This document shows, piece by piece, positions 17,308-26,577 of a stretch of 64,000 bases of DNA. Source of the DNA: Methylobacter sp. GTDB taxonomy: Bacteria; Pseudomonadota; Gammaproteobacteria; Methylococcales; Methylomonadaceae. Within the stretch, counting starts at the first letter, position 1. Each line of letters begins with the position of its first letter. Made by a program: the position numbers and the translations under genes. The DNA lies in contig NZ_JAUXVR010000022.1 in assembly GCF_030680395.1 (NCBI RefSeq), positions 1-64,000 on the forward strand, read 5' to 3'. The notes beneath the pieces were generated by a model that saw only the letters and a list, made by a program, of their open reading frames with translations, searched no databases and was not told where the DNA came from.

Positions 17308-17916
17308 TCATTTTTCTTTCAAAAAATCCACTATCTGTTGTTCTAATTCATTATTCTTATTAGTCAAGCTTTGAATTTCACCGTTAATCTCACGAACTTT
17401 CTTTATTATATGGATAGATTCCTTTAAAAAGACTTGCTCTCCCCCCGCATCAAAATCTGTCAAATCTTCATTTGATCTGGTGTCAGTAGCTTGAGGCCTA
17501 AGATAGGCAGGTATTCCATTCAATAATTCGATTCTCTCAGACTTAAGCAATCCAATTCTCGTTAGATTCGAATTAAAAAGCGCAGTCAGTGCAGCTAATT
17601 TTACTTGGTCATTTTGTGCATCCGTTGATACTTTTAACAGTTTCCTTGTTTCTTCTAACTCCGTTTTTTGTAAATCATAAGCCTTGATTTGTAACTTATA
17701 AGTCTCTGCTATCAAATAAAATGCAAATGCAGCAATAACAGGATTGAGTATCCCACCAACATAATCGCCAAAAGTCCCCCAATCGCCTTTGGTATCTGAG
17801 AAGCCATTATGAAATTTAGCGAAATAAAAACTGAAAACAATCAACATCGTGCAAATTACTACGACCAAAGGATGCTTACGAGCAATCGAACAACAATACC
17901 GATATAGCCTAAGCAT
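17308..17916 (-). CDS. Membrane-anchored coiled-coil protein, unknown
   Basis: 202-residue protein that I do not recognise. Two membrane helices are predicted near residues 15-33 and 50-67, with WGTFGDYVGGILNPVIAAFAFYLI typical of a scattered group of uncharacterised membrane proteins. The rest is charged and helical, with coiled-coil character at about 75-95 and 165-200 (REINGEIQSLTNKNNELEQQ). It overlaps the HicB-like gene upstream by eight bases. Codon use is AT-richer than the suf genes on either side, suggesting it arrived by transfer with the neighbouring small genes. Confidence 0.7.
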   Translation of the reverse strand: MLRLYRYCCSIARKHPLVVVICTMLIVFSFYFAKFHNGFSDTKGDWGTFGDYVGGILNPVIAAFAFYLIAETYKLQIKAYDLQKTELEETRKLLKVSTDAQNDQVKLAALTALFNSNLTRIGLLKSERIELLNGIPAYLRPQATDTRSNEDLTDFDAGGEQVFLKESIHIIKKVREINGEIQSLTNKNNELEQQIVDFLKEK

Positions 17917-18115
17917 ACAACCGACCTTTAGGCTCGGGAATATACCGACCTAGCTCTACAGCTGTATCTATCCATTCAGCAATAACCCGTTCAGCATTGC
18001 TAACCGCTTCTTGATAACAGCTCCCATCGGCCATACAACCGGCTAATTCAGGCACTTCGGCGATATAAGTCTGATCTTCTTCGCTCCAGTAAATAATCAT
18101 TTCATATTTAGCCAT
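17909..18115 (-). CDS. HicB family antitoxin-like protein
   Basis: 68-residue HicB-like protein (MAKYEMIIYWSEEDQTYIAE, then VPELAGCMADGSCYQEAVSN and a helical end). The start at 18115 is chosen because its ATG overlaps the stop of the preceding gene (TGATG); a reading five codons longer exists. HicB proteins have a partial RNase-H fold and bind HicA toxins, but no HicA is adjacent. Instead a 57-residue gene of unknown family precedes it. The pair could be a toxin-antitoxin module of unusual make-up or a remnant. Confidence 0.8.
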   Translation of the reverse strand: MAKYEMIIYWSEEDQTYIAEVPELAGCMADGSCYQEAVSNAERVIAEWIDTAVELGRYIPEPKGRLYA

Positions 18116-18288
18116 CAATCCGACTTCCATTTTGCCTTATCCAAACTCGCATAGTATTTCTTTGCATCTTCGATTGTCATAACTGGACTTTGATCTGAAT
18201 TGATTAGCTGAACCAAGGCATAATCCTCTAAAACATTTTCACCATCTCGAAGGGCAACATCAACAATGCCTTGTCTTTTTAATTCCAT
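18115..18288 (-). CDS. Small protein paired with HicB-like gene
   Basis: 57-residue acidic/basic protein (MELKRQGIVDVALRDGENVL, then EDYALVQLINSDQSPVMTIE and DAKKYYASLDKAKWKSD). It does not look like HicA, which has a conserved His in a G-S-H-R motif. I do not recognise the family. The start at 18288 has GGA eight bases upstream; longer readings use TTG at 18303. Its stop overlaps the start of the HicB-like gene by one base, so the two are translated together. Confidence 0.55.
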   Translation of the reverse strand: MELKRQGIVDVALRDGENVLEDYALVQLINSDQSPVMTIEDAKKYYASLDKAKWKSD

Positions 18289-18316
18289 CATCATTATCCA
18301 CAAGTTTGCGTAAGCC

Positions 18317-18413
18317 CGTCATTCCGGCAGGGATTGCCGGAATCCAGGCTACATGGATGTCTTTAAGTTAGCCATCCATGGCACTGGATACCCGCTTCCC
18401 GGCGGGTATGACG
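18317..18413. repeat. CGTCATTCC-type palindromic intergenic repeat
   Basis: 97-bp imperfect palindrome whose ends are CGTCATTCCGGC...GCCGGAATCCAG and CTGGATACCCGC...GCGGGTATGACG, with an inner pair CATGGATG / CATCCATG. It is the kind of dispersed intergenic hairpin found in many proteobacteria. It lies between sufB and the inserted small genes, and may mark the insertion junction. Confidence 0.75.
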
Positions 18414-18442
18414 ACTCCTGCGCACTTACTTGAATAGGCAGA

Positions 18443-19891
18443 CTACCCAACAGACCCTTCCAAACTCAAACCCAACAACGCCTGAGCCTCCACCGCAAAC
18501 TCCATCGGCAATTCCCTGAACACTTCCTTACAAAAACCGTTGACGATCATCGACACCGCATCTTCCGCCGACAGTCCGCGTTGCTGGCAGAAGAACAACT
18601 GGTCTTCGCTGATCTTGGACGTCGTCGCTTCATGTTCGACCTGGGCCGAGGGCTGCTTGACTTCGACATAAGGAAAGGTATGCGCGCCGCATTTATCGCC
18701 GATTAACAGCGAATCGCACTGGGTATAGTTACGGGCATTTTCAGCGCTTTTTAACACCTTGACCAAACCCCGATAAGTATTCTGCGCTTTACCTGCCGAA
18801 ATACCTTTGGAAATAATGGTGCTGCTGGTGTTTTTGCCGATATGGATCATCTTGGTTCCGGTATCGGCCTGCTGATAATTATTGGTCAGCGCCACCGAAT
18901 AAAACTCGCCGGTGGAATTATCGCCGGTCAGGATGCAGCTTGGGTATTTCCAGGTAATGGCCGAACCGGTTTCCACCTGCGTCCACGACACTTTGGAATT
19001 CTCGCCGCGACAATCGGCACGTTTGGTGACAAAGTTATAAATACCGCCCAAACCGTTTTTATCGCCCGGATACCAGTTTTGCACGGTCGAGTATTTAATC
19101 ACCGCATCTTTCATCGCGACTAACTCAACCACCGCCGCATGCAGCTGGTTTTCATCGCGCATCGGTGCGGTGCAGCCTTCCAGATAACTGACATGACTGC
19201 CTTCGTCGGCAATAATTAAAGTCCGCTCAAACTGTCCGGTATTGGCGGCGTTGATCCTGAAATAGGTCGATAATTCCATCGGGCAACGTACGCCTTTGGG
19301 AATATAGACAAATGACCCGTCAGTAAATACGGCTGCATTTAAAGCGGCAAAATAATTGTCCGTATGCGGCACAACCGAGCCCAGATATTGCTTGATCAGT
19401 TCGGGATGATCGCGCAAGGCTTCTGAAATCGGGCAGAAAATAACGCCAGCATCTTTCAGCTTGCCTTTAAAGGTAGTCGCTACCGACACGCTGTCGAAAA
19501 CCGCATCGACCGCAACACCGGCCAAACGCTCCTGTTCATCCAAAGGAATACCTAACTTTTTGTAGGCTTCCAATATCTGAGGATCGATTTCATCCAGACT
19601 TTTGGGGCCGTCTTCCTTGCGTTTAGGCGCAGAATAGTAACTGATCGTCTGATAATCGATAGGATCGAACTTGACGAACGCCCATTTAGGCGTCTTCATG
19701 GTCTGCCAATGACGAAACGCTTTCAGTCGGTATTCCAGCATAAACTCAGGCTCATTCTTGACTTTCGATAACCTGTGAATAACCGCTTCATCCAGTCCGG
19801 GCGGGAAAGTATCGGTTTCCAATACAGTCACAAAGCCTTGCTTGTATTCCTTACCGATCAGATTCTTGATTTCTTGTTCGCTTGCTGACAT
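18443..19891 (-). CDS. sufB: SufB, Fe-S scaffold subunit
   Basis: 482-residue SufB, the main scaffold protein of the SufBC2D complex on which clusters are built. Typical stretches are [53 protein letters not shown] (with the conserved Cys), [22 protein letters not shown] and [15 protein letters not shown]. Full length for the family. It follows the Rrf2 regulator by eight bases, so the regulator probably controls its own operon. Confidence 0.97.
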   Translation of the reverse strand: MSASEQEIKNLIGKEYKQGFVTVLETDTFPPGLDEAVIHRLSKVKNEPEFMLEYRLKAFRHWQTMKTPKWAFVKFDPIDYQTISYYSAPKRKEDGPKSLDEIDPQILEAYKKLGIPLDEQERLAGVAVDAVFDSVSVATTFKGKLKDAGVIFCPISEALRDHPELIKQYLGSVVPHTDNYFAALNAAVFTDGSFVYIPKGVRCPMELSTYFRINAANTGQFERTLIIADEGSHVSYLEGCTAPMRDENQLHAAVVELVAMKDAVIKYSTVQNWYPGDKNGLGGIYNFVTKRADCRGENSKVSWTQVETGSAITWKYPSCILTGDNSTGEFYSVALTNNYQQADTGTKMIHIGKNTSSTIISKGISAGKAQNTYRGLVKVLKSAENARNYTQCDSLLIGDKCGAHTFPYVEVKQPSAQVEHEATTSKISEDQLFFCQQRGLSAEDAVSMIVNGFCKEVFRELPMEFAVEAQALLGLSLEGSVG

Positions 19892-19899
19892 AAAATTTT

Positions 19900-20349
19900 C
19901 TACCTATATAAACTGGAGACCGGAATCAACACTTCTTCCGGCACAACAACGGGTCTGATTAAATCGGCTAAAGTCACCGACTCTAATGCGTTATGAATGG
20001 TCTGGTTAATCAAACTCCAGTTTCCCAAAATATCACAGCCCGAAGCCTGCTCGCAGCCCTGATGGGAAATACTGCATTCGGTGAGGGCAATCGGTCCTTC
20101 CAGTGCGCAGATAACCGCTGCAACGCTGATTTCTTCCGGTATTCTGGCTAAAACATAACCACCTTTGGCACCACGCGTAGAAACCAACACGTCCGCGTTA
20201 ACCAGCAGCTTAAGTATTTTACTGACTGTAGGCAGGGCAATACCTGTCACCGTCGATATTTCCATAGCCGCGTGCACCTGCGTCTTTTCTCGGGCCATAA
20301 AACTTAAAATGACCGTCGCATAATCAGTTAACTTACTTAGCCGTAACAT
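19900..20349 (-). CDS. Rrf2 family SUF operon regulator
   Basis: 149-residue Rrf2/IscR-type transcription factor. A winged helix occupies about residues 1-65 ([19 protein letters not shown]). Three cysteines, Cys92, Cys99 and Cys105, are placed as in IscR (92, 98, 104) and probably hold a [2Fe-2S] cluster. This form, first gene of a suf operon, is the one named SUF system Fe-S assembly regulator. It probably represses suf when clusters are plentiful. A perfect palindrome 19 bp upstream of the ATG is a likely operator. Confidence 0.93.
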   Translation of the reverse strand: MLRLSKLTDYATVILSFMAREKTQVHAAMEISTVTGIALPTVSKILKLLVNADVLVSTRGAKGGYVLARIPEEISVAAVICALEGPIALTECSISHQGCEQASGCDILGNWSLINQTIHNALESVTLADLIRPVVVPEEVLIPVSSLYR

Positions 20350-20368
20350 ATCTTGCCCCTAATAATTA

Positions 20369-20385
20369 AGGACTATTTTAGTCCT
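20369..20385. promoter_or_regulatory. Palindromic operator upstream of suf regulator
   Basis: AGGACTATTTTAGTCCT is a perfect 17-bp palindrome (7-bp arms, 3-bp centre) in an A/T-rich stretch 19 bp before the Rrf2 start codon. Its position and dyad symmetry fit a binding site for the regulator itself (autoregulation), as known for IscR-type proteins. This is inferred from position and symmetry only. Confidence 0.6.
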
Positions 20386-20417
20386 ATTTAATTACAGAGT
20401 AAAGTCATAGGTAAATA

Positions 20418-22733
20418 TCATTTAATATTCCAATATTTACTTTCCGTCTCACGCATCCCCTGCACTACCAATACATTGCTTTTCACATTAGCAACAATAG
20501 CCCCGCTGTCGGCACTATTCAGCCATTTAGCATTGGCTTGCCGATAGCGCGCCAAAACATCCCTATGCGGATGACCGAATTGATTCCGGTAACCCGCCGG
20601 AATCAACACGTAGTCAGGCTGAATGACTTGCAAAAAACCGACTGTCGATGAAGTCTTGCTGCCGTGATGCGGAGCAACCAATACATCGGCCTTTAAAGCC
20701 TCGTCGTAGGTCTCAACCAGCCAGGATTCTGCCGCAGCTTCTATGTCGCCGGTCAACAATACCGTGCCGTGTTTCGATTGGATTTTCAGCACGCAGGAAT
20801 TGTCGTTTTCCGACACAAACGCTTGCTGTGGACTCAGCACAGTGAACTTGACCTCATCCCATAACCACGATTGTCCGGCTTTACACGCGATTGGCGCATA
20901 TTCGCTTAACAGCTGAGGCACACTGGTCAGCACTTGTTTTGTATCAATACCGCGCATTAGCGATACAGCGCCGCCGATATGGTCGTTATCGCCATGGCTG
21001 ATAACTAAAGTGTCGACTTTAGCAATACCTTGCGAGTGCAAAAAAGGCAACAGCACACTTTTCCCCATATCACTTTGCTCAGAAAATTTCGCGCCGGTAT
21101 CGTAAACCAGAAGATGATGAGTAGTTTGTACGACAGCCGATAAGCCTTGCCCGACATCCAGCAGGGTCATGTTGATGTCACCTGTTTCAGGTTGTTTTGT
21201 ATCGGTAAACACCAGCGGCAAAAACATCACCAGACTCAACCACCGCGCTGGAATACCGACGGGAGCAAGCAGCAATAAAATACCCGGCACGGCGAAAAGC
21301 AATGCCCAATACGAGGGCAATGCATGATTTACCGACGCCATGGGAATTTCTGCCAGATGATCCAACAGCCACCATAAACCTTGCAATACATAATCTATCA
21401 AATAGAACAATTCACTCGCCAATGTCGGCGAGATAAACATAATGAGAACAGCCAGCAGCGATAACGGTACAACCAGCAGACTGATGACCGGCACGGCGAT
21501 CAAATTAGCCAACGGCGCAATCAATGAAACCTGTTGAAAAAACAGTAATAGCAGAGGCGATAAACCCACCGAAGTGGCCCAGTTTATTTTTATTGCCCCC
21601 CAAATAGGCCCAAGCTGGCCCAAGCGCCCGGAAACGGCATAAACAATCACAGCCACGGCAAGAAATGACAGCCAGAATCCCGCCGATAAAACGGCTAACG
21701 GGTCCACAATCAACACCGCAAACATGGCGATGGACAAGGTATTAAAAGGGCGACTGTTGCGTTGCAGAATAATGGCCGCCATAACAATAGACAACATGAC
21801 CACGGAGCGCTGAGTAGGCACGGAAAACCCGGCAAGCCCGGAGTAAAAAACCGCAACCAGCACTGCCGCCACTGCCGCAACCTTTTGCGGCGACCAGGCG
21901 AGCAATCCTGTCCGTGCCCATAATTTCAGTACCAGAAAATAAACCAGTCCGGCAATAAGGCCGATATGCGATCCGGAAATCACCACCAGATGAGTTGTTC
22001 CGGTTTTACGAAAAACCTCCCATTGCTGTTGAGTGACGCTGTTGCCGTCACCGATAGTCAGCGCCTTTATCAGCGCCAGACTTGAACTGCTGCCCAATGT
22101 GCTTGAAAGCTGATCGGTGATACTTTGCCGCCAGACGGAAATACTACTCCAGACTGAATCGCGTCCCAGCAAAACCGGCTTTGGACTTGGCCGCACATAG
22201 CCTGTCGCGCCTACCCCTTCGGTAAACAGCCAGCGTTCATAATCAAAGCCGCCGGGATTCATATTGCCGTGGACACGCTTCAGCTTAACGGTAAAAACCC
22301 ACTGCTGACCTGCCTTGATGGATTGGTCCGGGTAATACCAGCTTAATCTCAGTTTAGCGGGTAATTGCCGGTCAGACGCGGGGCTGATCGCCGCCGCACC
22401 TGCTCCCGGCAAGTTAGCGGCATACACACCATCCCTGGTGATAAAGTCGAAGCGGGCGCGCTTTTCATCCTGCTCCGGCAAGTCGGCTATGGTGCCGGTT
22501 ACCTGAATTTCTGTACCTTCCAGTTGTTCAGGCAACCTGTCGGACAAGCGGTGCATTGCAAACACTACCGCCCACAGAACGCCGGCTACAAAAAACAGAC
22601 ACCGCCAATAACGCAACCATGCAATAATGCAGGCTGCTATGCCGCCGACTATCAAGCATTTAATATCCGGTAATACCGTCAACTGCTGAACCAACAACAG
22701 CCCGGCTAAAAATGACAGGGCAGAAACAACCAT
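20418..22733 (-). CDS. comEC: ComEC/Rec2 DNA uptake channel
   Basis: 771-residue inner-membrane protein that moves single-stranded DNA into the cytoplasm during natural transformation. It has the three usual parts: an N-terminal domain with a soluble insert (about 1-200), a competence membrane domain of many helices starting near TTHLVVISGSHIGLIAGLVYFL, and a C-terminal metallo-beta-lactamase domain (about 510-760) with the metal motif SHGDNDHIGG and a later APHHGSKTSS. All look intact. It is 68 bp upstream of the suf regulator operator and may have its own promoter. Confidence 0.93.
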   Translation of the reverse strand: MVVSALSFLAGLLLVQQLTVLPDIKCLIVGGIAACIIAWLRYWRCLFFVAGVLWAVVFAMHRLSDRLPEQLEGTEIQVTGTIADLPEQDEKRARFDFITRDGVYAANLPGAGAAAISPASDRQLPAKLRLSWYYPDQSIKAGQQWVFTVKLKRVHGNMNPGGFDYERWLFTEGVGATGYVRPSPKPVLLGRDSVWSSISVWRQSITDQLSSTLGSSSSLALIKALTIGDGNSVTQQQWEVFRKTGTTHLVVISGSHIGLIAGLVYFLVLKLWARTGLLAWSPQKVAAVAAVLVAVFYSGLAGFSVPTQRSVVMLSIVMAAIILQRNSRPFNTLSIAMFAVLIVDPLAVLSAGFWLSFLAVAVIVYAVSGRLGQLGPIWGAIKINWATSVGLSPLLLLFFQQVSLIAPLANLIAVPVISLLVVPLSLLAVLIMFISPTLASELFYLIDYVLQGLWWLLDHLAEIPMASVNHALPSYWALLFAVPGILLLLAPVGIPARWLSLVMFLPLVFTDTKQPETGDINMTLLDVGQGLSAVVQTTHHLLVYDTGAKFSEQSDMGKSVLLPFLHSQGIAKVDTLVISHGDNDHIGGAVSLMRGIDTKQVLTSVPQLLSEYAPIACKAGQSWLWDEVKFTVLSPQQAFVSENDNSCVLKIQSKHGTVLLTGDIEAAAESWLVETYDEALKADVLVAPHHGSKTSSTVGFLQVIQPDYVLIPAGYRNQFGHPHRDVLARYRQANAKWLNSADSGAIVANVKSNVLVVQGMRETESKYWNIK

Positions 22734-22808
22734 TTAGCACCTTGGTGTTTTTTAGGCTAACAAAAACCTGATAAACTGTAAAAATGTAACTTTGAACAAG
22801 AAATAACG

Positions 22809-23384
22809 ATGCCAAAAGAACTTATACAAAAACTGATCCACAAGTTCATACCCGATCCTGAAGTGATCAAACGACACAAGAGTCTGCAATTTCTTGGCGA
22901 TAAACTGCACGAGCCTAACCTCTGGCATTTAAACCGACGCTCTGTCTCTATGGCTTTTGCCGTGGGTCTTTTTTGCGCCTGGATTCCGACCCCGGGGCAA
23001 ATGGTCATTGCTGCTGCAGGCGCCATTTATTTTAGGGCTAATATGCCCATTTCAGTAGGACTGGTCTGGATAACCAACCCCATCACCATGCCGCCGCTGT
23101 TTTATTTTGCTTACAAAGTCGGACTCTGGTTTATGAATCAGCCGGCCGTCGCCGATGAATCCGAATTTTCAATAAGCGGCATGTTCTCGGGACTTGGCGA
23201 TGTCTGGCAACCGTTTCTGACTGGTTGTTTTGTTATGGGTATAGTCTCGTCCGCCGTTGGTTACTTCGGCATTCAATATTACTGGCAACAGCATGTGACC
23301 AAAAAATGGGCCGAAAGAAAAGAAAAAAGGCTTGCTGCTGTACAAGACACGCAGATTGAAGACATAAAAAGCGAAGCAGACTAA
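22809..23384 (+). CDS. DUF2062 family membrane protein
   Basis: 191-residue protein with a DUF2062 domain. A soluble N-terminus (LIHKFIPDPEVIKRHKSLQFLGDKLHEPNLWHLNRRSVSMAFAVGLFCAWIPTPGQM) is followed by about three membrane helices, with WITNPITMPPLFYFAY the usual family stretch, and a charged tail. Function is unknown; the family is often found near comEC and LPS or lipoprotein genes, as here. It runs divergently from comEC and has an intrinsic terminator right after its stop. Confidence 0.88.
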   Translation: MPKELIQKLIHKFIPDPEVIKRHKSLQFLGDKLHEPNLWHLNRRSVSMAFAVGLFCAWIPTPGQMVIAAAGAIYFRANMPISVGLVWITNPITMPPLFYFAYKVGLWFMNQPAVADESEFSISGMFSGLGDVWQPFLTGCFVMGIVSSAVGYFGIQYYWQQHVTKKWAERKEKRLAAVQDTQIEDIKSEAD

Positions 23385-23393
23385 TTAAGGCAA

Positions 23394-23437
23394 GCCGCCA
23401 ACGGCTGCATGAATGCAGGTGCCGGCGGCTTTATTTT
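23394..23437 (+). terminator. Intrinsic terminator after DUF2062 gene
   Basis: GCCGCC at 23394 pairs with GGCGGC at 23424, with a further inner pair GGCTGCAT/ATGCAGG, followed by TTTATTTTT. It separates the DUF2062 gene from the convergent lolD and could serve both directions. Confidence 0.8.
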
Positions 23438-23441
23438 TCCC

Positions 23442-24122
23442 CTAGCCTAAAATCAGCCCATCTTCCATGTGCAAAACCTTACCCATTCTTGCAGCCAGCT
23501 CATGATCATGAGTCACCACCAAAAAGCTGACGTTCAGCTCCTGATTTAATTCCAGCATTAACTGGTAAACCTGATCGGCCGTTTTGCTATCCAAGTTCCC
23601 GGTAGGTTCATCGGCCAGAACTACACCGGGCTTATTGATTAACGCCCTGGCTACTGCGGCACGTTGCCGTTCCCCGCCGGACAATTCTCCGGGCTTGTGT
23701 TCGATACGATGCCCCAGCCCTACCCGCTTCAATAACTCTATCGCACGGATACTCGCCAGTTTTACCGACAATCCGGCAATCAACAAAGGCATCGCCACAT
23801 TTTCCAGTACGGTAAACTCGCCCAGCAGATGATGCGACTGATAGATAAATCCCAGCGATTTGTTCCTCAACTTAGCCAGTTGACCTGCGCCGACTTCATT
23901 AAGATTAACACCGTCCAAAACCACCTTACCGCCGGTGGGTTTTTCAAGCCCGCCCAGCAGATGCAGCAAAGTGCTTTTGCCTGAACCCGATGCGCCCATA
24001 ATGGCGACACGTTCACCGACACCGATACTTAAATCAACTCCTTTTAAAACGTCAACATCCAGCCCGCCCTGGTCATAGCGCATTGTCAACTGTTGGCATT
24101 GCAGTATGTTGGTATTATTCAT
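23442..24122 (-). CDS. lolD: Lipoprotein-releasing ABC ATPase LolD
   Basis: 226-residue ATPase of the LolCDE complex, which releases outer-membrane lipoproteins from the inner membrane. Walker A is MGASGSGKST, the signature is LSGGERQRAAVARAL, and Walker B is VVLADEPTGNLDSKT. The stretch FIYQSHHLLGEFTVLENVAMPLLI is typical of LolD. It overlaps the end of the permease gene upstream by eight bases, so the two are co-translated. Confidence 0.95.
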   Translation of the reverse strand: MNNTNILQCQQLTMRYDQGGLDVDVLKGVDLSIGVGERVAIMGASGSGKSTLLHLLGGLEKPTGGKVVLDGVNLNEVGAGQLAKLRNKSLGFIYQSHHLLGEFTVLENVAMPLLIAGLSVKLASIRAIELLKRVGLGHRIEHKPGELSGGERQRAAVARALINKPGVVLADEPTGNLDSKTADQVYQLMLELNQELNVSFLVVTHDHELAARMGKVLHMEDGLILG

Positions 24123-25362
24123 ATCTTAAAACTTCCGCTGGATTTACTTTGGCTGCCTGCCAGGCAGGATAAATAGTCGCCAATAATGACAGTAAAAAGG
24201 CCATACCCGCTATCGCATACACATCAGTCCAGACCAGTTTGGAAGGCAGTTCGCTGATGTAATACACATCGGCGGCCATAAACTGAACCTTAAATAGTTT
24301 TTCAATCGCCGGCACGATGGTTTCAACATTCAACGCCAGCAACACCCCGCCTACGGTTCCGAGTGCGGTGCCGACTACGCCGATGACCGCCCCCAACACC
24401 ATAAAAATTCCCATCACCGACCTTGATGTGAGTCCCTGGGTTTTTAAAATAGCAATGTCGCCGCGCTTATCGGTAACCACCATCACCAACGTAGAGACGA
24501 TATTAAAAGCCGCCACCGCCACAATCAGCAACAAGATAATAAACATCACCCGTTTTTCCGTCTGTATCGCCCGAAAGAAATTGCTGTGCGCCAACGTCCA
24601 GTCGCTAACCTGATAATCGTCATACAAAGCGTTTGAAAGAGCGTGGGTTATTTTCGGCGCATTAAACAAATCATCCAGCTTGATTCTAAGACCTGAAACA
24701 GAGCTCTCTAAACGAAACAACTTGGCCGCGTCATCAAGATGAATCAGCGCCATATTGCGATCATATTCATACATGCCTACCTTAAAAATACCGACTACGG
24801 TAAACCGCCGCATGCGAGGCACAATACCGGCCGGAGTGGAGTTAATTTGCGGACTGATAACGGTGATTTTATCGCCCATGAAAACGCCCAGATAATTGGC
24901 CAGCTCTACCCCTAAAACAATGCCGTATTCGCCTGGAACCAGATCGGACAATTTGCCCTCTTTCATTTTGTCGGCGACTTCCGATACCCTGGACTCGTAT
25001 TCCGGCAGAATCCCGGTCAGCATGGTGCCGCTGACGCGCCGGTCGGCGTTAATCATCACTTGTCCATTAATAAAAGGCGCGGTGCCCTCTACATGCGGAT
25101 AGTTTTTTAATTTCCGCTCCAGTTCCTGCCAATTATCCAACTGGCCATATTTTCCGGTGGCGGTTGCATGTGAAGTCATGCCGAGAATCCGTTCGCGTAA
25201 TTCGGCTTCAAAGCCATTCATCACCGACAACACGGCAATCAACGCAGTGACGCCCAAGGCTATGCCCAGCACGGAAGTTAAGGTAATAAAAGAAATGAAC
25301 TGGGTTCGGCGTTTGGCCCGCGTATAACGCAAGCCGATATAAAAAATGAGAGGTTTAAACAT
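24115..25362 (-). CDS. Lipoprotein-releasing permease LolC/LolE
   Basis: 415-residue inner-membrane permease: an N-terminal helix (FISFITLTSVLGIALGVTALIAVLSVMNGFE), a large periplasmic domain (about 45-265), then three C-terminal helices in the FtsX domain (VVTDKRGDIAILKTQGLTSRSVMGIFMVLG). Only one such gene is present, so the complex is probably of the LolFD kind with one permease acting for both LolC and LolE. That is inferred from the absence of a second copy in the window. Confidence 0.93.
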   Translation of the reverse strand: MFKPLIFYIGLRYTRAKRRTQFISFITLTSVLGIALGVTALIAVLSVMNGFEAELRERILGMTSHATATGKYGQLDNWQELERKLKNYPHVEGTAPFINGQVMINADRRVSGTMLTGILPEYESRVSEVADKMKEGKLSDLVPGEYGIVLGVELANYLGVFMGDKITVISPQINSTPAGIVPRMRRFTVVGIFKVGMYEYDRNMALIHLDDAAKLFRLESSVSGLRIKLDDLFNAPKITHALSNALYDDYQVSDWTLAHSNFFRAIQTEKRVMFIILLLIVAVAAFNIVSTLVMVVTDKRGDIAILKTQGLTSRSVMGIFMVLGAVIGVVGTALGTVGGVLLALNVETIVPAIEKLFKVQFMAADVYYISELPSKLVWTDVYAIAGMAFLLSLLATIYPAWQAAKVNPAEVLRYE

Positions 25363-25388
25363 GAAGCCTACAATTTAAAATAAAAAAA

Positions 25389-25805
25389 TCAGGATTTCCT
25401 GCACTGAGCGCAAAAACCGTATAAATAAAGGCCGTGATCGGTCAACTCATAGCCCAGTTTTGCAGCGATTTCTTTTTGCCGGGCCTCAATAACCTCATCG
25501 GTAAATTCATCCACTTTGCCGCACTTCATACACAGTATGTGATCATGATGAGTGCCTTTATCAAGTTCAAAGACAGAATTACCGCCTTCAAAGTGATGTC
25601 GACTCACCAGTCCGGCCGCTTCAAATTGAGTTAAAACACGATAAACCGTAGCCAAACCGATTTCTTCATCTTCACTCAGCAGAATTTTATAAACTTGTTC
25701 GGCGGTTAAATGACGATCATTAACCTGATTTTCTAAAATTTGCAGAATCTTGACCCGAGGTAAAGTCACCTTCAGGCCTGCACTCCTTAAATCATGAGTA
25801 TCCAA
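25389..25805 (-). CDS. fur: Ferric uptake regulator Fur
   Basis: 138-residue metal-dependent repressor. N-terminal winged helix (about 1-80, ends near ATVYRVLTQFEAAGLVSRHHFEGG) and C-terminal dimer and metal domain with HHDHILCMKCGKVDEFTD and the second Cys pair CAQC near the end. These are Fur rather than Zur or PerR features. It binds Fe2+ and represses iron uptake genes. The divergent fur/bamE pair is the usual gammaproteobacterial arrangement. Confidence 0.95.
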   Translation of the reverse strand: MDTHDLRSAGLKVTLPRVKILQILENQVNDRHLTAEQVYKILLSEDEEIGLATVYRVLTQFEAAGLVSRHHFEGGNSVFELDKGTHHDHILCMKCGKVDEFTDEVIEARQKEIAAKLGYELTDHGLYLYGFCAQCRKS

Positions 25806-25957
25806 TATTAATCTCCGTTTATACCTTTGTGTAGGCAGTCTTATATAGAATTACGTGCATTGTAGCCTTTTTTTGACGGTATGGGCATGACAGTTTTATA
25901 GGATAATCCCTTAACATCCTGTATGATTTTGCATTTTCAACTCATCCGCAGCCTTAA

Positions 25958-26551
25958 ATGAGAAAGCCGTTTTCTGCTTTAAACCTATTTAGTAATTGCT
26001 CTCGGCAATTGCTCCACCTCCTCCACCCGTGGAATCGTATTTCCTGCACTTTTGCAGTCGTAGCAAGTCTGTCGCTCAGCTCCTGCTCCACCATTCTGAA
26101 CAATCTGCCCGGCGTCTACACCGTCGATGTCCAGCAAGGCAATATCGTCGATCAATCCATGATTGACCAACTCAGACCCAGTATGAACAAACGCCAGGTG
26201 CTTTACATCATGGGCTCACCGATGCTGGTTGATTTTTTCCATCAAAAACGCTGGGACTACCTCTATTCGGCACAAATTGAAGGGGGAGACAGGGAGCAAA
26301 AAAGAATTTCATTATTTTTTGATAATGATCAACTGATCGGCGTGCAAGGTGATTTCAAACCCAGTGCTGTTCCCGTTATTAAAACATCGGAAGAAACCAC
26401 TATAGAAGTACCCAAACGTGATCTTGAAAGAACCCTATGGGAAATGATCACCGGCCTGTTTGGCTATGACAGCACTGATGATTCGCCTAAGAGTGACAAA
26501 GCGGATGCAAAACCGGCGCCGGGATCACCAACAGATCAACTGCCGCTCTAG
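25958..26551 (+). CDS. bamE: Outer-membrane assembly lipoprotein BamE
   Basis: 197-residue lipoprotein of the BAM complex, which inserts beta-barrel proteins into the outer membrane. The lipobox LSLSSC ends an unusually long signal region of about 43 residues; no later Met is available. The SmpA/OmlA domain follows ([47 protein letters not shown]). The C-terminus has an extra acidic tail (about residues 130-197) not found in E. coli BamE (113 residues). It diverges from fur. Confidence 0.92.
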   Translation: MRKPFSALNLFSNCSRQLLHLLHPWNRISCTFAVVASLSLSSCSTILNNLPGVYTVDVQQGNIVDQSMIDQLRPSMNKRQVLYIMGSPMLVDFFHQKRWDYLYSAQIEGGDREQKRISLFFDNDQLIGVQGDFKPSAVPVIKTSEETTIEVPKRDLERTLWEMITGLFGYDSTDDSPKSDKADAKPAPGSPTDQLPL

Positions 26552-26558
26552 CCTTAAA

Positions 26559-26577
26559 GGGTGCGCACTGCGCACCC
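26559..26577. repeat. GGGTGCGCA palindrome, terminator-like
   Basis: GGGTGCGCACTGCGCACCC is a perfect palindrome with a 3-bp centre, placed exactly between the convergent bamE and flavoprotein genes. It touches the flavoprotein stop codon. A close relative lies at 44440. It probably ends transcription in both directions. Confidence 0.65.
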
